Shown here piece after piece: positions 10,251 through 23,300 of a stretch of DNA of 64,000 nt. The notes below the pieces were generated by a model. That model was not told where the DNA came from. It did no database searches and worked only from the letters and a program-made list of their open reading frames with translations. Within the stretch, counting starts at the first letter, position 1. Each line of letters opens with the position of its first letter. Source of the stretch: Edolisoma coerulescens (lineage: Eukaryota; Chordata; Aves; Passeriformes; Campephagidae); contig VWZW01005395.1 of assembly GCA_013397115.1 (NCBI GenBank), forward strand, positions 274,427 through 338,426. Direction: 5' to 3'. The translations under genes were made by a program, and so were the position numbers.

Positions 10251-12069
10251 GGTTTGGAGATGGAGAAGTCGTTCTGCCTTAGCACTTGTGGAGCTTTTGA
10301 CACTTGTCTGCCAAATACTGCAGCTCCACTAAGCTTTCCTTTTTCACTAGTCTCAAAGTCTGTCAAATAAATGGTTTTCTATGTTCCTAATAAACGTAGT
10401 AAAACACAGAAAAGAAGAACAAACCCTTGAGAAGGTGGGAGCACATTCTCACACAAAAAGCACTAATATTATTAAGCTGAGGTTTGCTGCAGTGTTTCAT
10501 CCTCTGAGCAGCTGCCAATCACCGCCGTGTCCCTCTGCTTGGTGAGTTCTGTTTGTTTGTGTTTGCCCTTTCCTTCGGTCATTTGTTTCCTTGATAACTG
10601 AGCACAGTTTGCACATCTCCCCCTACTCTGCCTGTGGCTGAACACGCACAAAAAAAGCCTTTCACAGAAACAGGGAGGCTCAGCTGGCCTCTTTTGCTGC
10701 AGTTTTGCTAAGAAGTCTGTGTGGGGCTGGTGAAGTGGGGAGGGGTCGGCAGAGCAGCTGCAGGAGATGGGTAACAACATTCATCGATATTTAACATTTT
10801 CAGAGAAGCTCAGTTCGGAAGTTATGCAGATGGAGATTTATTTGGGAAGCTAAAAGTCTTTATCACCCCAGCAAGGGCCTGTGGAACCCCAAGAACGTGC
10901 TGTGCAATGTGGGTTGTGCAGCACCCAGCTTGCTCTGGGTGACAGCAGGTTCATCACCCACTTAGGCACGCAATTGATAAGGATCACTGGAGGATCCTAT
11001 CATCACCACCTTAACCCTCCACCACACTCCCTGATCCTACCGGGGCAGGGATTTTGGGGTTAAGGAGTTCTGGCTCATTGTGAGGGTGCTCACACAGCCC
11101 CTGCAGAGCTCAGGAGAGCACAGCAGGAGAGGAGACACTGCTGATCCATGGAATGCCATCACACAGTGAGCACTTCTACCCATACAGCCACCTGTTTGTG
11201 TCTAAGACATTATTTTATGTTTCCTATTAAAAGAGTCATTAAAACATGTGACAATCCAAGATGGTGTAGAAATACATGTTTTCCATAATGTCAGCAAAAT
11301 AAGATTGTAAAATCGTTCCTGATTTGATTGCAAGTTAGAAGTGAGTCAAAATACACACATTTTTATTCAGAACATTAGCTAACAGTCTCAGTTGTCAGTG
11401 AATATTTGGGTTTCTGAATATTTCTTTTTTAGAACCACGTTGGGTAGACAGACACTTGTTGCTGAATCAGATACTCTGAACCCAGCCTTGCAGATTGCTG
11501 GCTACCTGAATTAAGCCTGATAACCAAAAATTTAATTCTAGGTCAGGGAAAAATTTCTTTTCTCGTGTTCATGTTCATGTTCATGCTCAATTTTCCAATT
11601 TCTGACAGATTTTACCAGGCGTTTCACTGCCAACTTGAAATCATTCAACTGTAATCAGTTGACTTCAATTGTAAATACAATTTACAACTTCAACTGTAAA
11701 TACATTCAAGGATTTCATTTTAACTGTACTTAACATAAACCCGCCATTAAACTGAAAAAAAATTAAAAAATAAAAACACAACCAAGACTACTCAAATCTT
11801 CCACTTCTTCCAAACTGCAGAATCCCTAAAATAAAAAGTCCCCTTCATTTTTAGAAGCCTGTGAAGAAATGAACATAGCAATACAGAGTGATGGCCACCA
11901 GATATTTAGGGGGGTTTTAAATGTTAATATTTCTATAGAAATATGGAAATTTATCTATAGATAAATGTCTTTCAGACATTTTTTTGCATTTCATTCAGTT
12001 CATGTTTGCATGTAGATGGTCTTATTCTGCAAGGTACCACATGCAACAGTTAATATAAAAGTGTTTAAT
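10251..12069. other. unannotated AT-rich sequence with palindromes
   Basis: No gene is recognised. A short GTTCAT repeat is at 11566-11586, an inverted repeat (TTGTAAAT, 3-base loop, ATTTACAA) at 11669-11687, and a palindrome cluster at 11929-11980 (listed separately). Confidence 0.5.
11929..11980. repeat. cluster of three short palindromes
   Basis: ATTTCTATAGAAAT (11929-11942) and ATTTATCTATAGATAAAT (11949-11966) are perfect palindromes sharing a CTATAG core. They are followed by AATGTCT/AGACATT arms (11964-11980) around a 3-base loop. No transposon ends are recognised around them. Confidence 0.8.
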
Positions 12070-12378
12070 TGTCCCGGTTGCAGCAGGGATAGAGTTCATT
12101 TTCCTCTTAGTAGCTGGTATAGAGCTGTGTTTTGTCTTTAGAATGAGAGCAACATGAATCACACACTGATGGTTTGGTTGTTGCTCAGCAAACCTTTACC
12201 CTAAGTCAAGGACTTTTCCTTATATTATTATTTAATTTATTTCAGTTATTAAACTGTTCTTATCTCAACCCATGGGTTTTACCTTGCTCCAATTCTTCTC
12301 CGTGTCCCACTGGAGGGGCTGGGGAGTAGGTGAGCAGCTGAGGGGTTCTCAGTCACTGGCTGAGGTTAAACCACACCA
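12070..12378 (+). mobile_element. solo LTR (avian ERV, short or internally deleted)
   Basis: It begins TGTCCCGGTTGCAGCAGGG and ends ...GGTTAAACCACACCA. The body carries GTTGCTCAGCAAACC, TAAGTCAAGGACTTTTCC and ATTAAACTGTTCTTATCTC, hallmark text of a common avian LTR class, with ATTAAA as poly(A) signal. Flanks TTAAT and CTAAT agree at four of five bases, suggesting a 5-bp target duplication. At about 309 bp it looks internally shortened. Confidence 0.75.
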
Positions 12379-13170
12379 CTAATAAATAAAGTAATATTTT
12401 ATGTTTGTCACAGGTAATTGTGGTGCACTTTACAGTGGATTAGTCAATTTCTCTTCCTGTAGGGCTGTAAAGTTGGCAAGTGGCAAAGAAGAACTCTTCT
12501 GCACAGTCTTCCAGCGAGTCTGCTGTTTATAACAGCACTGGGAGTATTTTCCATTTGCAAATCAGCAATTGGAACAACGAAGTAATTTGAAGTTGTGCTG
12601 TTTGCACAGTGATTACTGCATCATCACCTGCAACGTCTTGCAGTGCTGGAAAATGAAAACCATTATCCCAACAAGTTTTCTACAGGATTTTTCATTCGAG
12701 TTAGCTAAAGAACATGCAGACTGATCCCGCTAGCTTCTCCATGAAAATCCACTTTGACATCCAAAATTCTTCTCATCCTACTCAGATGTGGTCCACTGTT
12801 ATTTGAAAATTCCTCTCCCAAAACACATCACTATGATGACTGATGTCTCTGACCAGCATTAAACACAGGCTTATTTGATCACAGGAAACTTTTCCTGGAG
12901 ACAGGCTCTCTGTCTTCTCAAAAAATATTAAATTTAATCTGTAAGTATCTTGAGAAAGATCTCTTTAAAACATCTTTTGGTAATCCATCATCGTAAAGGT
13001 AAGATCTCTACCCACATTCACAAAGACCTAACCCTTCAGCACTGCAGCTGGTAGTAATTACACACAAACCACACAGAAATTGCTCCGTGTGCCTCCTGTC
13101 ACAGAAATAATTTATACCAGTGGTGAGTTAGCTTTGGCCAGCTGCCAGATGTTCACCCTGCCACTTCCAC
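12379..13170. other. unannotated AT-rich sequence
   Basis: No gene or repeat family is recognised. Confidence 0.5.
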
Positions 13171-13512
13171 TCATGGAATCACAGAATATCCTGAGTGTGA
13201 AGGGACCCACCAGGATCATCCAGACCACCCCTTGGCCCTGCACAGACACCCCAACAATCCCACCCTGGGCATCCCTGGGAGCACTGTCCAAATGTTCCTG
13301 GAGCTCTGGCAGCCTCGGGGCCGTGCCCATTCCCTGGGGAGCCTGGGCAGTGCCCAGCACCCTCTGGGGGAAGAACCTTTTCCTGATATCCAACTTAACC
13401 CTCCCCTGACACAGCTCCAGCCATTCCCTGAGTCCTGTCACTGTCACGGAGAGCAGAGATCAGAGCTGCATCAGTACTGCCCCTCGGAAGGGACGTCCCC
13501 TCAATAGGGCAG
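13171..13512 (-). mobile_element. CR1 LINE 3'-end fragment
   Basis: It begins TCATGGAATCACAGAATATCC and runs through GACCCACCAGGATCATCCAG, CCAACAATCCCACCCTGGG and GGGGGAAGAACCTTTTCCTG. It belongs to the same subfamily as the plus-strand copies at 32262 and 59588 and the minus copy at 52630. It is 5'-truncated. Confidence 0.92.
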
Positions 13513-13734
13513 GCAGATAAAATCAGATGAAAAATCTGGATGGGTTGAGATAAGGATGGGGAGGCCACTTATGAGTTACTCTCATGGGCTGAGCATACTC
13601 AACTTGGGAAAAATTAATTTAATTTATTGCCAGTTAAAAATAGAGTTGATAAATCAGGAAGAACGACAGAAAATTAAAACTGCACCTTCTCCTCCTTGCA
13701 TTTTCCCATGCTGGACCTCATTCCATCATCACTC

Positions 13735-14065
13735 TACCTCCTCCCCCATTGCTGAGCAGCACAGGGGGATGCTGTGACCACACTTGGGGTTGTGGTCAGT
13801 CCCTAACAGCTCCTTTCTGCTTCTCCTTCCACCTCACACTTCTCCCCTGCTCCACTGTTTTCTTCTCCACAAGGGATTTCATCTCAGTCACCTGGAACAC
13901 CTCCTCTCCCTCCTTCTCCACTGACCTCAGTGTCAGCTGGGCTGTCTCTCACAATCTTTTCCCCCACTCCTCTGCCTGTCCAGAATTTTTTCCCTTTCTT
14001 AAACACATTTTCACAGAGGCACCACCAACATTGCTGATGGGCAGCTTTGTCTACACCTTTTCTCT
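13735..14065 (-). mobile_element. LTR fragment related to the 36858-37610 element
   Basis: The text CTGACCTCAGTGTCAGCTGG, CTTAAACACATTTTCACAGAGG and CACCACCAACATTGCTGATGGG resembles the middle of a widespread avian ERVL-type LTR in reverse orientation. The left boundary is uncertain. Family assignment is from memory of that repeat. Confidence 0.5.
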
Positions 14066-15499
14066 GAAGGAAGAGGGAAGAGTAAAACAGAAGGAGAACT
14101 GACTTTCCCGATGGACTCATCACTGCATGAAGAGACACCTTTGCTCAGTTCAGGTTTTGAGTTTACCTGATTCTTCTTATAAAACTTACCTGTGTTTTTG
14201 CCTTTGCTCAGGTGCCCAAATACATTCTTGAAGAGAAACGGATTAAAAAACATGCCTGAGTTCTTTCTGAGGCATAGCCAAAATCTGTATGTAACTAGAG
14301 AGCCTGTAATATGTAAAGAGAGTCTGCTCTAGTATATTTTAAAGATGTTATTGGGGAAAAAAACCCCCAAAACTCTGGCAAGTACGTTTCATAAGTTTTC
14401 AGTGGAGGCAATGAACTAAACACAAAGACAAGAGAGAAGAGGTCCTCTCTTCTTGGTGTGGCAGCTTCATCAGCTCTCACCAAGAGAACTGCAGTAGAAT
14501 ATTCCCCAGGACTTTATCAGCTTTGATAATTTGCCTCTGTTCTGAAGTCCTAATGACACCACCTGCACAGTGGTAGGCTGAAAAACTCACAAAGCACTCT
14601 AAGCTTCTCTCCAAGCGTGATTTTGAGGGAAGGAGGCTCACCAGAGAGCGCACTACATGAAAATCTGATATTTTCGCTTTTCAATGCAGATCACAGCAGT
14701 TTGGGGAGTTGGGGAGTTTGGGAAGGTGGTAGTTAATATTGTTTTAATTTCAGACTGAAGAGTAACTTTCACTCCCTTTTTTAAAAAACCCCAAACACTG
14801 CCAAAAAATAAAGGCTTCAGAAGAGAAGAGACAGATAAAGAGCCTCATACGCATGCAGTTGACTGTCTCCTTTTGTATACACTGGCTACACAAAATGGGA
14901 AATTGTGCCTTTACTTCAGCATAATTCCTCCATAGTAAGAAGCCTGTCTTTGAGGGTTTTAGAACCATCCTAGTAATAATTCACATTTTTCACATTTCAG
15001 GAAAACAGGGGTTTTGGGATAGCAGTTTTCATATTATATTTGTGGCTGGATTCATAACACCACTTGCAATCACAATTCCAGAAGCATGATTTCTAGTTTG
15101 GGGCCTGTTGCTCCAAAGGAAAGGAGAAGATGGTCTCTGTCTTCACATGATGTTCAGAACCAGAAGAGCCCAAGCTTGCTTTGGGTTGAAAACGGCGGTT
15201 TTCAAGCACCATGTGGTGCAGCTTCTCTCCACTGGAGGCTTTGGGAACACAACTGTCTGTGGAAATCTGGAGCTGAACAGAGCCTTAAAATGGAAACTAC
15301 TGCTGAGCTTCCAGGGCAGGCTCAAGGTTTAGAGATGCAGGACACACTTCCTTCAGCTATATAGATCATACTATAATATAATTTTATAGTCATGCTGGTG
15401 ACTGACAGATCGCAGCCAGCAAAGGCATTAAATCTGTCTTTCAACCTCTTTTGAGTTGTCTGCTGGACTTGTGGATCAGAGACATCTGAATCCCAAACC
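14066..15499. other. unannotated sequence
   Basis: No gene or repeat family is recognised. Confidence 0.5.
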
Positions 15500-15557
15500 A
15501 GGTTAATGGACTCAGTGGTGTTTGAGGTCTTTTCCAACCATAATGACTCTGTAATGC
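15500..15557 (+). mobile_element. very short CR1 3' end
   Basis: GTTTGAGGTCTTTTCCAACC followed by ATAATGACTCTGTAATG resembles the last bases of CR1. Heavily diverged. Confidence 0.45.
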
Positions 15558-18500
15558 CCACTGAGAATTGGAAAATCCTATAATCCCAAAAGGTGTGACA
15601 GAAACAGAGAGGATCTGTGCAACAAAAGTGTTGAGGACGTGGAACTTCACCATGAGTGTTTCAGGAAGAGAGATGAGCTTACTTTAGATAGATTAAAGCT
15701 CTGGACTGCCTGCCTGCTAACATTTACAATGAATCTCTTAGTTTAATTTTGTTAATAAGGATCCCAGTTTGGGAGCTCCAGGGTTGCTCCACGGTGAAAA
15801 CCAAAGTGCAGTAAGTGATGGTGATGACCAGGTGCACTTTAAAAACCCACTCCTGTTTTGAATTCAAATTCTGTTTCCTTATTTTATTTAGGTGGAGCAT
15901 AAAAAGCAGTTTGGGCACCTATTCATTGCATCTAAGTGTCAGTAAAAGTGGCATGAACTAAAATTACCTGACCATCAGAAATTCCAATCCCGGGAGGCAC
16001 AATCAGCACAGATTGATCAGAGAAACCTAACCTTTGAAACCGCAAATATCTTTCACTATTTTCTCCCAAATCTGTGGTTTCTCAACATCTCCTAATTTTA
16101 TTCGTCTTCTTTTTTTTTCCCTCTAGGAATAATAATGCATGTCCATGAGAATAGGTTTATGCTTATATTATTCTTCACAAAATGTTTTCTCAATGCTCTG
16201 TGTATGTAAGAATCTTATCTTGACAGACAAATACGGGAGTTTGCTGTCAGTCCTGTCTGGGCTTGATTTACCTCTGGCTTTTTCCCAATCAATCACAACA
16301 TCCTTATCACCTTTCTGTATTGTATAGCAGCTGGCATTCAGCCTTCCTGACTTCCTGGGGTTTTTAGATTGCCTTAGGAGCTGCAGTTTGCCACACAGCA
16401 GCTGTAATGGCAGGGTGCAGACCCTTAGGAGCTGGATAGGGTCTGTGCAGAAATGTGCTGGGCTGGTTTCTACAGAGGAACTCCAAGCCAGCCCTGTGTC
16501 ATTAAGAGGTCTGGTGATCCTAGTGGGCATCTGATGACTGGAAGGCCTCTGATGCTCTGAGAAAACACTTCTAAGAGAGGGTTCCTCCATGTTTATCTCC
16601 TTGGTGCTTTCCAGGGTTGGACTGAGTGTATACAATATCCAAGATACATGAAAACCTTTAGAGACAAAAATTTGTGAGACGAAGAGTCATAATTTTTGCT
16701 CTTTACATTTCTTTTGGTTGGGTTTGGGGGTTTTTTGTTGGTTTGGGTTTTTTTTTTTCCCTCCACTGATTGGCTCAAACCTGATTCAGAAAGCAGCCTC
16801 TCTGGAACATATTTTGGTCTTTTGGAATCTCCATTTAAATGATATTCCAGATAATTATATGACTGGTGATTAATAGCACGTCTTCTTCATCTGCCTTTCT
16901 GGATCCACCAATCTGCCTCATTAGCACGGCCAAATATTTGGCTTTTCATGACTGCACGACCCACAGCTTTTACCCAGAGTTTCCTTAGAGCCCCAGCTTT
17001 GGCTGTACCAAAAGTGGTGTTATTTTGAGGTTTTCTGATTCAGAATACCCGATACCATCAGAGGCCAATGTTGCAGTTCATGACAGTGACATAAAATAAC
17101 AGCATGGCATTCAGCAGGTGTGCTGAATGGGATATGAAAGGAAAACACGTGTGGGGAGATCCCCAGCAGTGTTTGTGGTGGCTTCCTGCATTGTAGGAAA
17201 TCAGGCTGATGGAGCTTGCACTCACCTGACTCAGACCTGGGTCAGTTGTACCCATGTTCCTTCTGGTAGGATTTAGCAAAATTGTTCTCTCTGCAAGGCA
17301 GCAGGTAAAGAAGAGCAGGCAGGGAGCCTGTCAGGAGCCTGAGACTCTGTGAAACAAGCAAGGAACAGACCAGAACGACAGGAGTTATGGTGATGCTCAT
17401 CATTTTAATTTCACTCTCTGTGGTTTTTTTTTTTTAATAAATGTGTTCTTCAAAGTCTTTTGTGTCTTTTTAAGCAGCAATGTCATCTTTCTAAATGCAG
17501 AGGTATTTTCTGGGAGCTATGGAAATATTTCAAGCATTTCACTTCTCATCTCCATCCAGAAAGGGTTTTATCCTTAGGGAAACCCATATAAGCCTGTTTG
17601 TCCCCCTTTCCTTCAATCTTTCAGTTTTGTTGGAGACAGTTTCCTAGCCCAGGGTTTAGAACACCTAATGCAGCCTACACCTTACTTTCCACTGAACTTC
17701 AAAAAGATGTTGTTTGTAACATAAATATAATTTTCAAACTGGCTGGTTGGATAAATTTCAATTTTAAAGGTTTTTTTTTTCTTCTTCTTCTCTTTATTGG
17801 TATAACTTGACAAATAACACCCATAAGTAATCCTGTAGTTTTCCCTGTGTTACGTCATAAGAACCATCTGCCCACCTTGAATATGCTCAGGATAATTTTC
17901 TCCATGGTTCTTGTCCAAGCATTGCTGCCATGAGTAAGTTGTCCATCCAGATTAGATGCTTTAGGAGGAAATGGGACAGTAGAGTAGAAGCTGAGGATTG
18001 TTGTGGTGAGCCAGGAAATAATTATAAAATAAGAAAAGTAAACGAGCCACAAACAATAAAAGTTTCATTGCAATGGGTGTCTGGTCTCATCTTCAGCAAA
18101 GGTGTAACTACTCAGGTTTCCCTGCTGATCTGAAATATTTGTGCTGCTTTTCCAGACCAGAAAGATCTGTGTATGCCTGTTAATATCCATTTTAACAGAA
18201 AAAGAACACAAAAAATTCATTTATCTTGTAGTTTCTTCAAAGGAAAAATTAGAAACGTAGGATATACAAACTCTCCTTGGCACTACAATTACATCTTTGA
18301 CACACACCACTGTGTATTAACCCAACTCTCCTTTCATGGTGGTTGCTTTGGCATTAACAGGGTCTTTTCATGGTAAAAAGTTAGAAAATATTTGTGTCAT
18401 GACTTTACAGTGGAGAAAAAACCCACAGCTACTACCAGGGAGACCTTTTAAATCAGTACAATGTACAAAGTCAGATAAGCTCTGTCATCAGCCATTCCAT

Positions 18501-19884
18501 GGGAAAAAACAGCTCTTTATTTATTTTAACCCACCAACTTATTTAAAAAAGATAAAGAGTCCAAATTGCCTATTCCAATGAAGAGTTTGGTAAGGAATAT
18601 AGGTAAACAGATTCCCTATTAGATGTCAACTTTAAGGTCATTCAGTAGCTGTTAAAGGGTTTGAAAATTAATATATAGCACATGCATGCTATAGAAATGG
18701 TAGAAAAAGAAGAGAAAAAGGAATTGGAAAAGCATAGCAATCAAACTCCCTATATCTGTAATCTGTGTACTTACATGCACTAATTTACACATTCATCTAC
18801 CTCAAAAAATTAACAGAGATTGTAATAGGAATTTGTCATTTCAGCTGACAGGTCCAGCAGCTCATAAAATTCATCCATGAAGAGGGAAGAAAACAAGAGA
18901 GCCACAGTTAAAAATAGAAAGCCTTTGAAATAAATGTCTCATCTCCATCCTCAGCAAAAATAGTTGAGGTTTTTTTTGCTGACCATAGGTTGATAAAATT
19001 GTAGTGGATACAATCCTGCATTGGTATTGCATCAGAATAATTGATTTTGACAGAAGTAGATGGATTAAAGCAACTAAGCACCTGGCCCACTTTAGGTACT
19101 GAAATTAAAATCTTGGACAACACACTGATTTAAATTCACCAAAATGTTTGGGTTAGCACATGATCACTGTGCTGAGCACGATGGGGAAAAATCAGCTTTT
19201 TGCAGGAAAGTTACACACTGAAACTACACAAATCTATTTACCAGCTGGTCACCCAAGGTACATGATTTTTACAATTACTTGTAAAAAACCCCAAAAAACT
19301 ACTATTAGTAAAAGTCTCAGGCAGACTCCAAGACTGAGAACAAATCCTTCACCGCAGTCATCACAATATTCCCAGAAAATTTCTAAGGTGGTAACTGCAC
19401 GTGGTTAATCCCCCCTTCCCAAAACCTTGGGAAAGACCAAACCTGCCAGCTTTGGGATGCAGAGGAACATTGGGAGGGCAGGCCTAGTGCTAAAGGAAAC
19501 AGGAGGTGCCAGCAATGTCTTTTTTTTATATAACAATTTTCACTCTATTACTAATGAGGGCTTCCTGTAGCAAGTGCAAAAATTTGAGCTGTTACACAGT
19601 TCAGAGATTGATGTGACCAAACCCAGAAGAGCAGCTCTGGGTTCTTTATGTGTGCAACAGTTTTCTGACAAGGTTTCATGAGCTTGGCGTGTTGTGGGAT
19701 TGCACCTTTTGCTGTTAAGATGCTAAATCAGCAACACAATGCTTAACACCACAGGATTAGCCTCTTGATATTAGGTAAAGTGCCTTCTGATTATAATTGT
19801 AGCCATCTTCCCAGATTTATGACGGTGCTTCACACTCTGAAGTGCAGCAGCCTTTCAGGATGGTCCATGACAGCGATCTGGTTG
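15558..19884. other. unannotated AT-rich sequence
   Basis: No gene is recognised. Low-complexity stretches include a G/T-rich run at about 16709-16761 and a T/C-rich run near 17768-17790. No transposon ends are identified. Confidence 0.5.
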
Positions 19885-20385
19885 TGATGCCGTGATGATT
19901 TTTTGCCTTTTTTGTATACCCCTTTTATACCCCTTTATATAACCTTTTACATAACTTTTATGTCACTTTAGTGCTTTTAAGCCCACACACTTGTAATTCC
20001 CTAAGTCTAATACCCAATGTTCTGTTTAGCCAGGAGACCAAACACCCTGGAAGCCTCGCTCCTAAGGGTCAGAAAGCCCTAAACACCAAAGTCCTCCCTA
20101 AAACACATTCTGTAAACTAAGATAAGCCCTTCCAAGGGAAAGATTCCTCGGAATGGGGGATTCATTCAAGTGTCTCATGGGGGAATCTTTGATAGATAAG
20201 CTAATTTGCAAGGCCTATCAGTTGTATACACTATTTATCGTGGGTGTGCATTCCGGCGTGCATTTCGGCACACTCCACCTGGACGATGTGGTGCACCAAG
20301 GATCCCTAAATAAATACCAAGGTAAAAACCTCTTTGCCTTTAACCATGTTTGGCTCCTAATTTTAAGACCAAGAAAAAGGCAACA
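19885..20385 (+). mobile_element. solo LTR with 4-bp target duplication
   Basis: A 501-bp element starts TGATGCCGTGATGATTTTTT and ends AAGACCAAGAAAAAGGCAACA. It is flanked on both sides by GTTG (19881-19884 and 20386-20389), a perfect 4-bp duplication as made by ERV1/gammaretrovirus-type integrases. Near its 5' end are tandem TATACCCC/TATATAACC-like units (19908-19960). AATAAA at 20309-20314 is followed by ATACCAAGGTAAAAACC. No coding region is attached. A second, diverged copy lies in opposite orientation at 38176-38689. Confidence 0.8.
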
Positions 20386-23300
20386 GTTGTATGGCAAAAT
20401 AAATAAGAACTACCTGCTCACCATTTATATTAAAATAGCATTTTTTTTACAGCAGTGGCTGAGAACACGACGTCTTGCTGCAATGCTGCTGCAATGCTCT
20501 GGGTCACTGCTGTGGAACAGTGGTGTTTTTATAAGCTTGATGGAAAGATTAGGTGTCAAATTTAATAAACCCTTTGGCTCTTTTTTCTATTATTCTATGC
20601 CATGGGTCCTCTCTCTGCTTTGAAGCAGCATATTTTTTCATTTGGTGGTGGCAATAATTCAAATATATAAACCACCACATATCATTTAATATAATTTGCA
20701 TTGATTGGCAGGTTTAAAGCTAACATGTATTAATGAATTTTTGCATTCGTAATATGAGTGATACAGACAGATTAGGCCAAAAATCTTATTAGTAAAATAT
20801 AGGGAAAGCTGCATTTGGATGAACAAAAATATCATTTCTTCTGCGCTGGAAGATTCTAAAAATTGGGTGTGACTGCAGGTTTAAGAAAAACAATTCAAAT
20901 ATTCCTACTAATAATCAAAAGTAGTTATGGAGATGACGAGGCAGAGCCTGTGCAGGGTCTCTGAGAGCAGTCCCTTCCCTTGGCTTACACAGGCCCTTCA
21001 GATTTGATTACATTCCAGTTGAGCTGCACAGGAATCCCGTGTCACAATGGTGATGCTGGCTCCTGGATAATGTTTATTTATCCAAGACTAAAATACCTCA
21101 CTGGGAATGTACTGTCTCTGACTAAACTACCAGAGAGAATGATCTGGGAGGGGTTTCTGTGCGACTTTATGATCAGAGAATAAGTAATTATTTGGCAGAT
21201 GGAGAGTCATCAGGGCTCTATGAAATTATATCAAAAATATCACGGGGCATTTCTTTAAGATTTGGAAGAAAACATGATAATGCAGTGAAAAACCCTCCAG
21301 CCCAGCAGGGTGTAGGTGCTGTTCTGAACCTTTCAACCCACCCATGTTTTAGGACTAAAACACTGCAATAGGCCTAGTGAAAGGACAAATATCCCAAGTG
21401 TAAGAAACAAGGGGAAAATTGAAAGACAAGAATACCCTCCAGGTATAGAACATTAAAACAGTCCTCAGGGTCTGAACAGCTGACTGGAAAAAAATCTGGT
21501 TGGAAAACATCTAATGGGAGGACGAGGCACAAATGAAAATGCTTCAGCCTTTTAAGCATCTCCACAAGTGTTTAGAAAAGCAGGTGGAATAAGAGGAAAG
21601 TTGAGAGTTCTTGCTAAATAATTATTTGTTAAAATTGAAAATATCGACTTTCTGTATTTCAAAACTTCTAGGATAAATACGACCTGCTCAAAGAGGGAAT
21701 CATGCTCACCCTGTGGGGTTCCTGTCTTTATCTTCAGTGATCTCTTTCACTGTCCTCAGATTTTTTAAGGAATCAAAGGAAATTAATCAGTTCCTCACGA
21801 AACAAAAGAGACAAAATATTTTTGTTTCCTGGCAAAACCTTGAATATTGAGCTTATAAAAGTCTCTGCAGCCTGAGAGCTGAGCAAGGTCAGGAGACACT
21901 TAGCAGAAAGTGCCTCTGACCCTATTACTTGTAATGATGCAGTGTTTCATGTATGACCTTTTTACTCCTGTTACACATTTCATCCACTGAGCTAAACCTT
22001 AATTTAAGCTGGCCCATCCAACACCACTGCCTACAGTTTCACAGACTCGATTCTAGATAAGGTGAAATTTTCCTGCACTTGAAAAAAAAAAAATAAATAA
22101 AAAAAAAAATTGAAGCTGCCATAATGGAGTGCAGGTGGAGCTCATTTGGGGTAATGAGGTTCTAAATGGATGTTTTGCAAACAAAACACTCGTCGTGACC
22201 TGACAGCTCACCAGCTCACATGCTGTTCCTGAATGGTTTGTTTTGTTTCGTGGGAGCTCAAGTGGAAATGAAGAACTTCTGCCGGTGATGGTGGTGCAAG
22301 GGAGGTACAAATCAGTGAGCTGCGATTCCAGCGGGAAGATTCACTTGGTTTCCCCTTTTTTTTGTGCTTGAGCTGCTCTTGGTTCCTGCCTCCCCCCTTC
22401 AGTCAGAGGGACGAACAAATGGGTTTGGGATGCAGAATTTTGGAATCGTTTTAGGCACAAAAATAACGATTCAGGCATGGCCATGGTGGCTGCTCACAGG
22501 ACTTGAACACAGGATTCAGGCAGCTGAAGTCAGAGCTCACCTTGTACCGAGTGTTACTTAAATTCATGCTTTACATCCTTCTGGGTAAGAAATATGTTGT
22601 GAGGAGGGGAGCACAGATATTGTGACAGCTCCTGGATGTAGAAATTCAACATTAAACCACCCAGGACACAGAGTGCTCTACACAGGCACTCCAGAGGGGT
22701 GCTTTTCCCACCAAATCCTGCCAGCTACTTTTTGGGCTGGTAAATACACCGTGGACTTCTGGCCTCTGGCACTACTTGGTCTAATGAGGCCTTCTTTGAG
22801 GTATAAAATTCTGTGTTTTATATCACTGGATACAGAATAGATTCCCAGATATCTCTGGCAGTTTGAATTCCAAGGCATCAGCTGGAGTCACTCATTGTAT
22901 TTCCCTGAGTGAAAAAAAAAAAGAGGGGGGAAAGAAAGGGAAGGTGACAGAAGTGCAGAAACAGCTGAAAGGAAACAACCATCCTGCAAAGCATCCCTAT
23001 TCCATGGTCCTAAATTCCAGTGTGATTCCATGGGATGTGGTTATGCCCCCCTGAAAGGAAAAAATGGAGATGGAGACCAGAAGTACATGATGCAGATTTT
23101 ACAGCACAAATAAAAATATTAATCTGTGAAACTGAGCAGTAGCAAGACCTGGGATTGATGAAGGATCAATGTGCACAATGTCTGGTAGCAGCAAGAAGGC
23201 AAACAATGTCTTGGCATCTCTTATGTGTCTAGAAGTGAGATATATCAGTGAAAAGGTAAATACTCACATGTAGAGCAAGAGCAAAGCCTCGTTTGCTTTT

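Noticed and set aside
20153..20623. Plus-strand open frame of 156 codons
   Set aside because: It begins inside the solo LTR at 19885-20385 and runs into flanking DNA.
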